Positions 6,678-13,740 of a DNA stretch of 14,139 nucleotides are shown here, piece by piece. Source of the DNA: Methylococcaceae bacterium (GTDB lineage: Bacteria > Pseudomonadota > Gammaproteobacteria > Methylococcales > Methylococcaceae); contig VEPB01000339.1 of NCBI GenBank assembly GCA_012026715.1, positions 1 to 14,139 on the forward strand, read 5' to 3'. Each line of letters opens with the position of its first letter. Position 1 is the first letter of the stretch. The position numbers and the translations under genes are program-made. The notes beneath the pieces are model-generated. The model did not search any database. It saw nothing but the letters and a program-made list of their open reading frames with translations, and was not told where the DNA came from.

Positions 6678-8069
6678 ATGACCTCGCTGCCTCCCAAGGC
6701 CCTATCCACTGCAACTTCCGCCCTCGCCGGCGCCCTGAGTGTGCTGCTGGCCATGCCCGCCGCCGCCGGTCCCAGCATCTTTCCCACCGGCACTACCCGC
6801 TACGATCCGGCCAAGGCCTACAACTCCTACGCGCTGTTCACCGGCGGCGACAACATCGCCCACCTCATCGATCTCAACGGCAACTCGGTCCATGAATGGA
6901 AGGACGCCGCCGGTCACAGCACCGCCATCGATCCGGCTTTGGTCGGCGGCCAGCGCGGCCACGTTTTCCTCACCCTGGAAATGACCGAAGGGCAGGGAAC
7001 CGACCTGGTGCCAGGCCAGGTCAGTCGGCGCATTGCCAAGACCGTCGGCGAAGTCGATTGGGACGGCAAGACCGTCTGGAGCTTCGGCGACAAGGCGCCG
7101 GGCGGGGCCGCCCAGCAGCATCACGACTGGGCCCGGCTGCCGAACGGCAACACCGTGGTGCTGGCCAACCGGGTGCACCCGGTGAAGGGATTCAAACAGC
7201 CCAAGGTGCTGGACGACGTGATCTACGAGGTCAATCCGGCGGGCGAGGTGATGTGGCAGTGGGTCGCCTCCGAGCACCTGGGCGAATTCGGTTTTACTCC
7301 GGCTGAGTTGAAGCTGGTGCGCAACTCCGAGATCGCCGATTACTTCCACTTCAACAATCTCAAGCCGGTCGGCCCCAACCGCTGGGACGACGCCGGAGAC
7401 AAGCGCTTCGCCCCGGAAAACCTGCTGGTGGATTCCCGCAACGCCAACTTCATCGCCATCATCGAGCGCAAGACCGGCAAAGTGGTATGGACCCTGGGGC
7501 CGCACTATCCCGGCATCTCTCTGGAAGGCCAGGCCTCGCGCCAGGTGCCGCGGCCGGTGGATCAGATCAGCGCCCAGCACGACGCCCACATCATCCCGCA
7601 AGGCCAGCCCGGCGCCGGCAACCTGCTGGTGTTCGACAACCAGGGCGTGGCCGGCTACCCGCCCGCTGCGGTTCCGCGGACCGGCGGGTCGCGGGTGCTG
7701 GAAATCGATCCGGTCAAGAAGGAGATCGTCTGGCAGTACACGGGAGAGAGCTCCGGCGGCCCCAGTTATTCATTCCGCAGCACCCACATCAGCGCCGCCC
7801 GCCGCCTGCCCAACGGCAATACCTTCGTCGATGAGGGCCAGAGCGGCCGCTTGTTCCAGGTCACCCCGGACGGGGAAATTGTTTGGGAATACGTCAATCC
7901 CTACCCCAAGCTCGGCAAGGACGCAGTGACCGGCAAACCCACCGTTAACTACCAGCTCTATCGTGGCCAACCGGTTCCCTATGACTGGGTGCCGCCGGGC
8001 ACGCCGCATTCGGAAAAGGCGGTAATTCCTCCAGAGCCGGCGAAATTCCGGGTGCCGTCAGCCTCGTAG
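6678..8069 (+). CDS. Arylsulfotransferase (ASST)-like periplasmic beta-propeller protein
   Basis: This 463-residue protein starts at ATG 6678 behind GGAGA, seven bases upstream. A signal peptide covers about the first 30 residues (LSVLLAMPAAAG). The rest has repeated beta-propeller blades with the signature phrases of the ASST family: LIDLNGNSVHEWK, QQHHDWARLPNGNTVVLANR (about 148-167), IYEVNPAGEVMWQW, GKVVWTLGPHYPG, QHDAHIIPQGQPGAGNLLVFDN (about 298-320) and RRLPNGNTFVDEGQSGRLFQV (about 375-395), each followed by an IVW-type strand. Bacterial ASSTs transfer sulfate between phenolic compounds without PAPS, using a catalytic histidine; the histidines in the QHH and QHDAH blocks are candidates here. 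No DsbL/DsbI partner is next to it, and the nearest gene downstream is unrelated. Substrate is unknown, and a structural or other binding role cannot be excluded. Confidence 0.85.
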   Translation: MTSLPPKALSTATSALAGALSVLLAMPAAAGPSIFPTGTTRYDPAKAYNSYALFTGGDNIAHLIDLNGNSVHEWKDAAGHSTAIDPALVGGQRGHVFLTLEMTEGQGTDLVPGQVSRRIAKTVGEVDWDGKTVWSFGDKAPGGAAQQHHDWARLPNGNTVVLANRVHPVKGFKQPKVLDDVIYEVNPAGEVMWQWVASEHLGEFGFTPAELKLVRNSEIADYFHFNNLKPVGPNRWDDAGDKRFAPENLLVDSRNANFIAIIERKTGKVVWTLGPHYPGISLEGQASRQVPRPVDQISAQHDAHIIPQGQPGAGNLLVFDNQGVAGYPPAAVPRTGGSRVLEIDPVKKEIVWQYTGESSGGPSYSFRSTHISAARRLPNGNTFVDEGQSGRLFQVTPDGEIVWEYVNPYPKLGKDAVTGKPTVNYQLYRGQPVPYDWVPPGTPHSEKAVIPPEPAKFRVPSAS

Positions 8070-8076
8070 TTTCGTA

Positions 8077-8106
8077 GGCGGATTCGGCGCGAAGCGGCAA
8101 TCCGCC
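8077..8106. repeat. REP-like hairpin after the ASST-like gene
   Basis: GGCGGATT (8077-8084) and AATCCGCC (8099-8106) are perfect 8-base complements, and CGC-GAA-GCG forms an inner stem. It lies eight bases past the stop codon. Short palindromes of the pattern GGCGGATT...GCGAAGC...AATCCGCC are common as dispersed elements in gammaproteobacterial genomes. It may also stabilise the upstream mRNA end; there is no T-tract. Confidence 0.55.
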
Positions 8107-8157
8107 AAACCGGCCTGGTCGTTTGTTTAACGGTTGAAAAAAAGGAATATCTCGGAG

Positions 8158-8209
8158 GATGTGCTGAACGCAGTGAAGCGCGTCAACCGATCACATCGCG
8201 ACCGATGTG
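8158..8209. repeat. Second REP-like palindromic element
   Basis: GATGTG (8158-8163) is complementary to CACATC (8192-8197). CACATCG (8192-8198) is also complementary to CGATGTG (8203-8209), so two alternative stems share one arm. The inner text, TGAACGCAGTGAAGCGCG, resembles a second class of dispersed gammaproteobacterial palindrome. Dispersal must be checked against the rest of the genome. Confidence 0.4.
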
Positions 8210-8511
8210 CCTCTTGGCGTCACCGCCACCACTATGGTTTTTGATCGATCGGAATCGTTGACAAGCCGAAAGCACGGAAGCATTCTTTATCCTCAATAGG
8301 TGTCAAGGCCAATTGAATTTTCTATCCATTCATGCGAGTTGTCCGTTGGCGAAAAGATTCACGCTGAACTCGCGCGCCCTCGACTAGCTTAGTGTATTTG
8401 GAGTCCTGGGCTTACATTCGTGCGAATACGCTATGCTTTCGCACCTGAGTACACTCTGATTAGTGGGGAAAAGAGATAGCGGAAAACAAGCTTCAGACGA
8501 TCCCAGCATCA

Positions 8512-9486
8512 ATGCACACAGTTCGCACGCATTACGATAATCTCAAAGTTGCGAGGAATGCCCCTCCCGAGGTTATTCGGGCTGCGTATAAATCACTATC
8601 ACAGAAGTATCATCCGGACAAGAATCCTGGCAATGCCGATGCTGCTCGGATTGCTGCGATCATTAACACGGCTTACGAGATATTGTCTGATCCAGATAAG
8701 CGTCGGAAACATGATCTATGGATAGCAGAGCAGGAATTGTTGGCGTCACAAATAAAAGAGGTAACTGCCCGGCCTCGGCCAGATAGTCTGTATACAGTCG
8801 CCCAACCTGTGGGGGGTAGGCGATATCCAGGGACTTCTCCGTTATCGAATCCTGCTCGACGGCCAGCAGATAAACTCGCTGTTCTTCTCAAAGTAATAAT
8901 GCATGTGCCCAGAAACTGGCACTTATACGGAGTGGTCGGGTTTTTTATATGGATATTGGTGTACGACAAATCAAGTCTGCAATTGCCAGAAATAAAACCG
9001 TATCAATCTGATCCAAGAGGAGAACATCCGTTTGACAGTCGAACGGCTTCGTCAAGATCAGGCAACCCTGCATATACTAGGCCTCCTGCCGCTCCAAACG
9101 GTCAGCAATGGCCCAGTATGGCGGATTATGTGGAAGGATATCAACAATTACATACAGGCGGGCTTTCTAGCGTAACTGTTGATAATTCGAGAAATGACTC
9201 AGATGTGTTCGTTAAGCTGGTCTCTTTAGATGGCGCTACAGCCTATCCAGTCCGTCAGTTTTACATTCCGGCTTTCAGAACCTTTACCTTGAATAACGTA
9301 ACGGCAGGGAGCTACGATGTCCGTTACCGCGATCTTACCAATGGCCGTCTTTCTCGCTCAGAGGCCTTTAATCTTAGAGAAATGCCAACTTCCAATGGCA
9401 CACAGTACAGTAATATAACCATGACGCTGTACAAAGTTCAAAATGGAAACATGCAGACCTATGGGATTTCGGAAGCGGAATTTTAA
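8512..9486 (+). CDS. Membrane-anchored J-domain (DnaJ-like) protein with a C-terminal beta domain
   Basis: This 324-residue protein starts at ATG 8512 with no clear Shine-Dalgarno. The J-domain (about residues 7-70) has YDNLKVARNAPPEVIRAAYK, the diagnostic HPD tripeptide at 34-36 and a helix IV ending in SDPDKRRKHD, so it should stimulate an Hsp70 ATPase. There is no Gly/Phe region or zinc-finger domain, so it is a class C J-protein. One transmembrane helix (about 138-153, LYGVVGFFIWILVY) follows. After a Pro/Ser-rich linker, a C-terminal beta-rich domain (about 217-324) contains VTVDNSRNDSDVFVKLVSLDG, FTLNNVTAGSYDVRYRDL and a closing YGISEAEF. I have seen this domain type in uncharacterised proteins but know no function for it. 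The gene is much AT-richer than the ASST-like gene and sits beside the toxin-like operon, tail to tail with it. Confidence 0.8.
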   Translation: MHTVRTHYDNLKVARNAPPEVIRAAYKSLSQKYHPDKNPGNADAARIAAIINTAYEILSDPDKRRKHDLWIAEQELLASQIKEVTARPRPDSLYTVAQPVGGRRYPGTSPLSNPARRPADKLAVLLKVIMHVPRNWHLYGVVGFFIWILVYDKSSLQLPEIKPYQSDPRGEHPFDSRTASSRSGNPAYTRPPAAPNGQQWPSMADYVEGYQQLHTGGLSSVTVDNSRNDSDVFVKLVSLDGATAYPVRQFYIPAFRTFTLNNVTAGSYDVRYRDLTNGRLSRSEAFNLREMPTSNGTQYSNITMTLYKVQNGNMQTYGISEAEF

Positions 9487-9506
9487 CCGAAAATCAGGCT
9501 CTCGTA

Positions 9507-9528
9507 GGATGGCGAGAGGATTTCATCC
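9507..9528. repeat. Short palindrome between convergent genes
   Basis: GGATG (9507-9511) and CATCC (9524-9528) flank GCGAGAGGATTT. It is preceded by TCGTAGG, which also precedes the hairpin at 8077. It sits in the 50-base space between the convergent J-domain and orphan genes, where it could act as a weak bidirectional terminator or be a degenerate REP copy. Confidence 0.3.
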
Positions 9529-9536
9529 CATTGAAT

Positions 9537-10019
9537 CTATCCCCTGGCAAGGCAATAGATCCCCTCTGAGTCAAGCCACTGTAGTTTGTCGGCATGCTCG
9601 GAGAGCCACAAGCGCAGGGCCGCTTGCTCCGGCGAGCCGGCGATCCAACGCGCGATATCTGTCAGTTCGGAAGGCAGCGGCAATGCTGATTCGAGCGCTT
9701 GCAGCGGCGCGATTACGCAATAGCCCGCGCCGTGGTCCGTCTTGAAGGCCTCTATGGGAAACAGATCAACAATGACCTGTGCTGCGGCGATTTCACCAGT
9801 TAGCAAGCGGCCGGCCGCCAAAAGTGAAACAAAGATCGGGTCGGTCTCAAACGCCCAACGTGAAGATAGATCGGATAGATAGGCAATATAAGCCGCAAAC
9901 ACATCGGAGTCGTGACTCGGATCGAAATAGCCAGGCGCCTTGGGGCTGTTACCTCCGAGGCAATCCAGCAAACGGAGGCGTTGCCATCCGAGCGGCGCAA
10001 GAAATTCGGCCCTGTCCAT
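9537..10019 (-). CDS. Orphan protein, candidate immunity protein of the adjacent toxin
   Basis: This 160-residue protein starts at ATG 10017-10019, five bases after the stop of the toxin-like gene, with only a weak GTAGGCG upstream; coupling to the upstream gene is likely. It lacks a signal peptide or transmembrane helix and looks acidic and mostly helical. Visible stretches are SDVFAAYIAYLSDLSSRWAF, FVSLLAAGRLLTGEIAAAQ and WIAGSPEQAALRLWLSEHAD. I recognise no family. In polymorphic toxin systems the small unrelated gene immediately downstream of the toxin usually encodes the cognate immunity protein that binds the toxin domain. Position, size and lack of signal all fit that role. Alternative readings are a chaperone/adaptor for loading the toxin, or an unrelated passenger. 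Confidence 0.55.
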   Translation of the reverse strand: MDRAEFLAPLGWQRLRLLDCLGGNSPKAPGYFDPSHDSDVFAAYIAYLSDLSSRWAFETDPIFVSLLAAGRLLTGEIAAAQVIVDLFPIEAFKTDHGAGYCVIAPLQALESALPLPSELTDIARWIAGSPEQAALRLWLSEHADKLQWLDSEGIYCLARG

Positions 10020-10024
10020 ATCGC

Positions 10025-11437
10025 CTACCGGCCGGGCGTTAGTAACCCGTACTGATCGACCACAAGCGGCGCGATTTTGTTTGCGGGAATCACATTTACA
10101 ACGCCGCCGGGTGGGACTTGATCAAGGATGATGAATTCATTTTCAAGATGCAGTCCTTGCCAGCCTTGTGGTTCGATCGCGATGACTCGCGGCACACGTA
10201 TGACGTACACCACTGCATCGTCGGCGCTCGCTCCGAAGTTTGCGGCAATACCGGGTATGCGGGACGTCGGAATGCCCGCGGCACCGAGCGGTTGCAGACC
10301 TAATCCGGGAGGCGCTGAGGAGGGAGGAATTGGTTGGTTATGATAACGCGCTGTGAAACCGGCGATCTCACTGTATTCAAGCCCGATCGATCGAAGCTGG
10401 GCGACCAGCGCCTCGGACGCGGCAACCCCATCTGTACGTGCCAGGGGACTCAGAATCCGATCGGTGGCGACTTCTTGTCCACGATAAAGCACGATAACGC
10501 CGCGCCGGTTCAGCCACCACTGAGAAACGCGTCCTCCCAGGCCTCGTGTCATAAGGATTTTCTGCGCTTCGACAGCATTTAGCGGGGCTTTCGCCGCCTG
10601 TTCGGCCAAAATGGAGGTCAGGCGAATATCTGACTCGGTCAAGCCATAGGTTGCCAGACGATCAAAGCCGTAGGAACCGACTTTGCCGATTAACCGGATG
10701 CCCCCAGGGACCACGAATCCGATGATCGCTCCGGTCGAGGCATCGAATAGATACATCAACGGGCTCGATGCTTGATTGTGCGATACGTCGTCTACGGCCC
10801 GCAGACTCACGTTGGTAACTGATCCGGCTAGTGCGGTCCGGCCTAAGAATCCTAGCCCCAGCCGGCCGCCGAGACTCATGGCCCCGCCCGGCACGACAAA
10901 GATGCAAAGGGCTTCTGCAACGATCTGCCCGATGGATGGGCTAGGGAAAGTCTTGTCTTTTGGGCCGGGAGCATTGGCAACCCCCGGGCGAAGCAGGACA
11001 TAGAGTCCAGCGCCGATGGCTACGAACCAGACAAACGGATAGGCGCGCAACCGATGTGCGCAATATCGAACGGCTCTGGCGATGGGAAGACTGCCGATCG
11101 AACATGCCTCCAGTTCAAGAAGTTCTTCGGCAGCGTACTCGCTAGTCACGAGCCCGAGCTGAACTTGCGCCAGATGCACAAGCTCATGTCTCAAGATGAG
11201 TTGAAGGTCGTGATCGGAGTGATCACCCAAAAAGATCCGATTGCCGCAGGTAAAAGCGGGGACTGAGAGCGCTCGCGCTGCTCGGCGGGCGGCTACGTCG
11301 TCGTGGACCCAAAATTGTCCAGGAAGCTGGGGTTCCAGGTCGGCAATCCACCGACTCGTATCATGAGATAGGAATAGGCGCCCATCCTGTCCGTGTGACT
11401 GAGCCAACAAATTCTCGACGGTCTGTCCGATTTCCAT
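10025..11437 (-). CDS. Probable polymorphic toxin: DUF4157-type HELVH domain plus C-terminal ADP-ribosyltransferase-like domain
   Basis: This 470-residue protein starts at ATG 11435-11437, fixed by GGAGGAG upstream; a 13-codon in-frame extension lacks such a site. The N-terminal domain (about 40-115) reads FWVHDDVAARRAARALSVPA, CGNRIFLGD, then HELVHLAQ (HExxH at 84-88), with LELEAC (E110) as the likely third zinc ligand. This is the layout of the DUF4157 (eCIS core) metallopeptidase domain found at the N-termini of effectors of extracellular contractile injection systems and of other polymorphic toxins. Hydrophobic segments follow (about 134-149, 172-205, 227-247). The C-terminal region has VLYRGQ (R319), GIPTSR (S392) and LENEFIIL (E432-x-E434), the R, S and E-x-E order of arginine-type ADP-ribosyltransferases. 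No signal peptide is seen, so export would need a dedicated system, none of which is in the window. The DUF4157 call is firm; the toxin activity is inferred. Confidence 0.72.
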   Translation of the reverse strand: MEIGQTVENLLAQSHGQDGRLFLSHDTSRWIADLEPQLPGQFWVHDDVAARRAARALSVPAFTCGNRIFLGDHSDHDLQLILRHELVHLAQVQLGLVTSEYAAEELLELEACSIGSLPIARAVRYCAHRLRAYPFVWFVAIGAGLYVLLRPGVANAPGPKDKTFPSPSIGQIVAEALCIFVVPGGAMSLGGRLGLGFLGRTALAGSVTNVSLRAVDDVSHNQASSPLMYLFDASTGAIIGFVVPGGIRLIGKVGSYGFDRLATYGLTESDIRLTSILAEQAAKAPLNAVEAQKILMTRGLGGRVSQWWLNRRGVIVLYRGQEVATDRILSPLARTDGVAASEALVAQLRSIGLEYSEIAGFTARYHNQPIPPSSAPPGLGLQPLGAAGIPTSRIPGIAANFGASADDAVVYVIRVPRVIAIEPQGWQGLHLENEFIILDQVPPGGVVNVIPANKIAPLVVDQYGLLTPGR

Positions 11438-11453
11438 TGATGCTCCTCCAATA

Positions 11454-11484
11454 AAGACTGGCCAAGTTGGCCTCACAAAAATCC
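11454..11484 (-). promoter_or_regulatory. Candidate toxin promoter with embedded palindrome
   Basis: The palindrome GGCCAAGTTGGCC (11460-11472; 6-base arms around one central base) sits just upstream of the toxin Shine-Dalgarno. On the minus strand TTGTGA and TTTATT, spaced 17 bases apart, flank it and could serve as -35 and -10, each 4 of 6 to consensus. If so, the 5' leader is very short. A repressor site between the boxes would fit a toxin operon, but the call is weak. Confidence 0.25.
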
Positions 11485-11495
11485 TAGAGTTCGTT

Positions 11496-11540
11496 TCTGC
11501 CAGAGGGGTGTGGGTTTAGAGAGGAACAGGGTCTGGCAGA
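11496..11540. repeat. Inverted repeat TCTGCCAG / CTGGCAGA
   Basis: TCTGCCAG (11496-11503) and CTGGCAGA (11533-11540) are perfect complements separated by 29 bases. The right arm is part of GTCTGGCAGAC, itself a near palindrome. It lies upstream of the toxin gene and may be regulatory or a remnant of an element end; no target duplication was recognised. Confidence 0.35.
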
Positions 11541-11708
11541 CCGACATCCTAAATCCACAATAAATTCATGGCAATATCAAGGCCAGACGAGCCTCGGAAA
11601 GCTTTCTTGGCCCCGTTCCCGCTACTTTGCCTATGCCGATCTAAATGGATGTTGCGGTGTTGTATGCGTCGTAATGAAGATGTTTTCACAGCCGCAGCCC
11701 TGGTGACC

Positions 11709-11726
11709 CAGCACCAGATGGTGCTG
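11709..11726. repeat. Perfect 8-base hairpin
   Basis: CAGCACCA (11709-11716) and TGGTGCTG (11719-11726) are exact complements with a two-base spacer, so it is probably an operator-like DNA palindrome rather than an RNA loop. It is followed by AGATATCAG, also symmetric. It lies about 180 bases before the hydrolase start, and nothing links it firmly to either neighbour. Confidence 0.4.
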
Positions 11727-11905
11727 AGATATCAGCAATTTCTCCACTCGCCAGCGGATCGTTCCGGTTTCTCCTGGCGTCGCAACTTCCGGTTTCACAA
11801 GGACTGATCGACCAAGTTTAATTAGAATCGACGCCCAGCCTATGTGGGTATGAAATTCGCATTGCCTCTGTGCGCTCCATTTCATAACACGACCCAGAGG
11901 GCTCC

Positions 11906-13423
11906 ATGCGTAGATCGATTTACCCCCTTGGCCTTGCCGTGGCGGCGGCCTTTTCCGGCTGCTCCCATACGCCTTTGCACACTGCTTCTCACGCGCTTAA
12001 GGCGCACGACACCCACTCCATCGAATTCGCCGGCAGCGGCCGCTGGTATCAGTTCGGCCAGGCGCCGAATCCGTCGCTGGCTTGGCCGCCCTTCAACCTG
12101 AGCAGCTACACCGCGGATATCAATTACGACAGTGCCAGCGCCAAGGTGCAGATCGTCCGCAAGCAAATCATCGAGCCCGGCCGCAACCGGCCGTTGCCGG
12201 TCGAACAGAAGCCGGAGCAATACGTCGCCGGAACCTCCGCCTGGAACGTCGCCGTGCCCAACAACACGCCGCCGGGAACTGCTGCAGTCGCCACCTGGCA
12301 GCCGGCGGCCGTCGAGGAAAGGTCCGCCGAGATCATTGCCACGCCCCAGGGGTTCGTCAAAGCGGCCCGCGCCAACAAGGAGACCCGCAAGGTGTCCGAG
12401 GACGGCAAGCAGGTCAGCTTCACGGTTGGCGGCAAGTATCGGTATGAGGGCAGCTTCAATGACCAGGGTCAGTTAGCCTCGGTGAAGACCTGGATCGACA
12501 GTCCGGTGTTGGGTGATACCCTGGTGGAAACCAAGTTCTCCGATTATCGGGATTTCGGTAGCGTGCAGTTTCCCGCCCATATTGAGCGCAGCCAGGGCGG
12601 CTATCCGGTGCTGGATTTGAACGTCGCTTCGGTCAAGCTCAACCCGGCCGTCGAGATCGCGGTTCCGCAGGAACTGGCCAGCACCCCGGCCGCCGCGGTC
12701 ACGGTCAAGAGCGAGAAGCTGGCCGATGGGGTCTACTACCTCACCGGCGGCACCCACCACAGTGTCGCCATCGAACAGAAGGACCACGTGGTGCTGGTGG
12801 AAGCACCCCTCAACGAGGAACGCTCGGTGGCGCTGATCGCCAAGATCAGGGAAATCATCCCCGGCAAACCCATCAAGTACGTGGTGAACTCCCACGCCCA
12901 CTTCGATCATTCCGGTGGCCTGCGCACCTTCGTCGATGCCGGCGCCACCATCGTGACCGAGCTGGCCAACAAGGATTACTACGAGCAGATCTGGGCTAAT
13001 CCCCACACACTGAGTCCGGACCGTCTGGAACAATCCAAAAAATCCGCAGCATTCCTGCCCTTCACCGGCAAACAGGTCCTGTCCGATGGCAAGCGCTCCA
13101 TCGAAATCCATTCCATCTCCGGCAACAGCCACAACGACGCGTTCGACCTGGTGTATCTGCCGGCGGAGAAGCTGGTGATCGAAGCCGATGCGTACACCCC
13201 GTTACCGCCGGGGTCGCCGGCGCCGACCTCGATCAATCCCTATTCGGTCAACCTGTACGACAACATCCATCGGCTCGGGTTGAATGCCGAACGTATCGTC
13301 GGACTGCATGGCCGGGCGGTTCCGGTGGCGGAATTGCGGACGGCGATCGGATTGCCGAAGGATGAAGAGCCCAAGGCAAGGAAGGGCAAGTGGAAGTCAC
13401 ACAAGACGAAAGCCGTTGGGTAG
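11906..13423 (+). CDS. Exported MBL-fold metallo-hydrolase with N-terminal extra domain
   Basis: This 505-residue protein starts at ATG 11906, preceded by AGAGGG. The N-terminus MRRSIYPLGLAVAAAFSGC is a signal peptide with a possible lipobox cysteine at residue 19, though phenylalanine at -3 is not canonical. Residues about 35-270 form an extra, beta-rich region (WYQFGQAPNPSLAWPPFNL, YTADINYDS, GTSAWNVAVPNNTPP). The metallo-beta-lactamase fold follows (about 275-490): HAHFDH at 330-335, H409 in GNSHND, D428 in IEADAY and H468 in GLHGR, a complete dinuclear metal set. The same domain arrangement occurs in uncharacterised proteobacterial exported hydrolases; the substrate is unknown. The C-terminal tail is lysine-rich (KARKGKWKSHK). 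No operon partner on the left; the molybdenum-hydroxylase subunit lies 343 bases to the right. Confidence 0.88.
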   Translation: MRRSIYPLGLAVAAAFSGCSHTPLHTASHALKAHDTHSIEFAGSGRWYQFGQAPNPSLAWPPFNLSSYTADINYDSASAKVQIVRKQIIEPGRNRPLPVEQKPEQYVAGTSAWNVAVPNNTPPGTAAVATWQPAAVEERSAEIIATPQGFVKAARANKETRKVSEDGKQVSFTVGGKYRYEGSFNDQGQLASVKTWIDSPVLGDTLVETKFSDYRDFGSVQFPAHIERSQGGYPVLDLNVASVKLNPAVEIAVPQELASTPAAAVTVKSEKLADGVYYLTGGTHHSVAIEQKDHVVLVEAPLNEERSVALIAKIREIIPGKPIKYVVNSHAHFDHSGGLRTFVDAGATIVTELANKDYYEQIWANPHTLSPDRLEQSKKSAAFLPFTGKQVLSDGKRSIEIHSISGNSHNDAFDLVYLPAEKLVIEADAYTPLPPGSPAPTSINPYSVNLYDNIHRLGLNAERIVGLHGRAVPVAELRTAIGLPKDEEPKARKGKWKSHKTKAVG

Positions 13424-13521
13424 TTTGACGGGACCGGTGGTTTGAGCGGAAACCGCATTGAGGGGGCGGCAGCGCTTTTGGCAATGCCGTTCCATGAAAG
13501 TCGCGACGACCTTCGTGGTCT

Positions 13522-13542
13522 CCCTCTCCCTTTGGGAGAGGG
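13522..13542. repeat. Hairpin CCCTCTCCC-TTT-GGGAGAGGG
   Basis: Perfect 9-base arms (13522-13530 and 13534-13542) with loop TTT lie about 100 bases past the hydrolase stop. This palindrome type is a frequent dispersed intergenic element in proteobacterial genomes and may end the transcript. There is no following T-run. Confidence 0.55.
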
Positions 13543-13622
13543 GGTTAATCGCCGGTTTCCGCCTGCCGTCGGTCAATATCCTTGAGTTGAAGGGCAGGAT
13601 GCCCGTCCGGAGAGGGTCCGGA

Positions 13623-13648
13623 GGGCTTCCGGGGTTACCCGGGAGCCC
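13623..13648. repeat. Strong 11-base-pair hairpin
   Basis: GGGCTTCCGGG (13623-13633) pairs with CCCGGGAGCCC (13638-13648) around loop GTTA, with one G-U pair. In RNA this is a very stable stem. It could be a rho-assisted end for the upstream gene or part of a leader of the downstream operon. Confidence 0.45.
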
Positions 13649-13728
13649 CAGGGATGACCATCGATTTCGATCATGCGGCCGAGGATGGGCCGTTGTCTCG
13701 GGGCATGCGCCGGCCTAAAGTGAGGGAA

Positions 13729-13740
13729 GAAACCGGTTTC
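13729..13740. promoter_or_regulatory. Perfect palindrome GAAACCGGTTTC, operator candidate
   Basis: This 12-base perfect palindrome lies 26 bases before the start codon of the [2Fe-2S] subunit gene. Its position, close to the start and in a region that must hold the promoter, makes a regulator site plausible. No -35/-10 pair is convincing. Confidence 0.35.

Larger units (their letters stand above)
8070..8511. other. Intergenic region (442 bases) with REP-like palindromes, no gene seen
   Basis: No credible coding frame is present. The left half (8077-8209) holds two palindromic elements listed separately. From about 8220 the sequence becomes AT-richer and stays so through the following J-domain gene, so the composition boundary falls inside this gap. 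TATGCT near 8431-8436 could be a -10 element for that gene, but I see no convincing -35 and no Shine-Dalgarno before its ATG. Confidence 0.55.
11438..11905. other. Intergenic region (468 bases) between toxin operon and MBL gene
   Basis: Open frames at 11568-11807 (plus) and 11631-11885 (minus) overlap each other, have no good ribosome binding site and resemble nothing I know, so I do not call them genes. The region must hold the toxin promoter (left end, minus strand) and the promoter of the hydrolase gene (right end). Palindromes at 11460-11472, 11496-11540 and 11709-11726 are listed separately. Confidence 0.5.

Noticed and set aside
6702..7601. 299-residue minus-strand frame opposite the ASST-like gene
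   Set aside because: Antisense shadow of a strongly supported exported protein gene.
11568..11885. Overlapping frames on both strands in the toxin-hydrolase gap
   Set aside because: They conflict with each other, lack ribosome binding sites and show no recognisable motif; a decayed gene cannot be excluded.
12473..13132. 219-residue minus-strand frame opposite the MBL hydrolase
   Set aside because: Antisense shadow; the plus strand has the full metal-ligand set.
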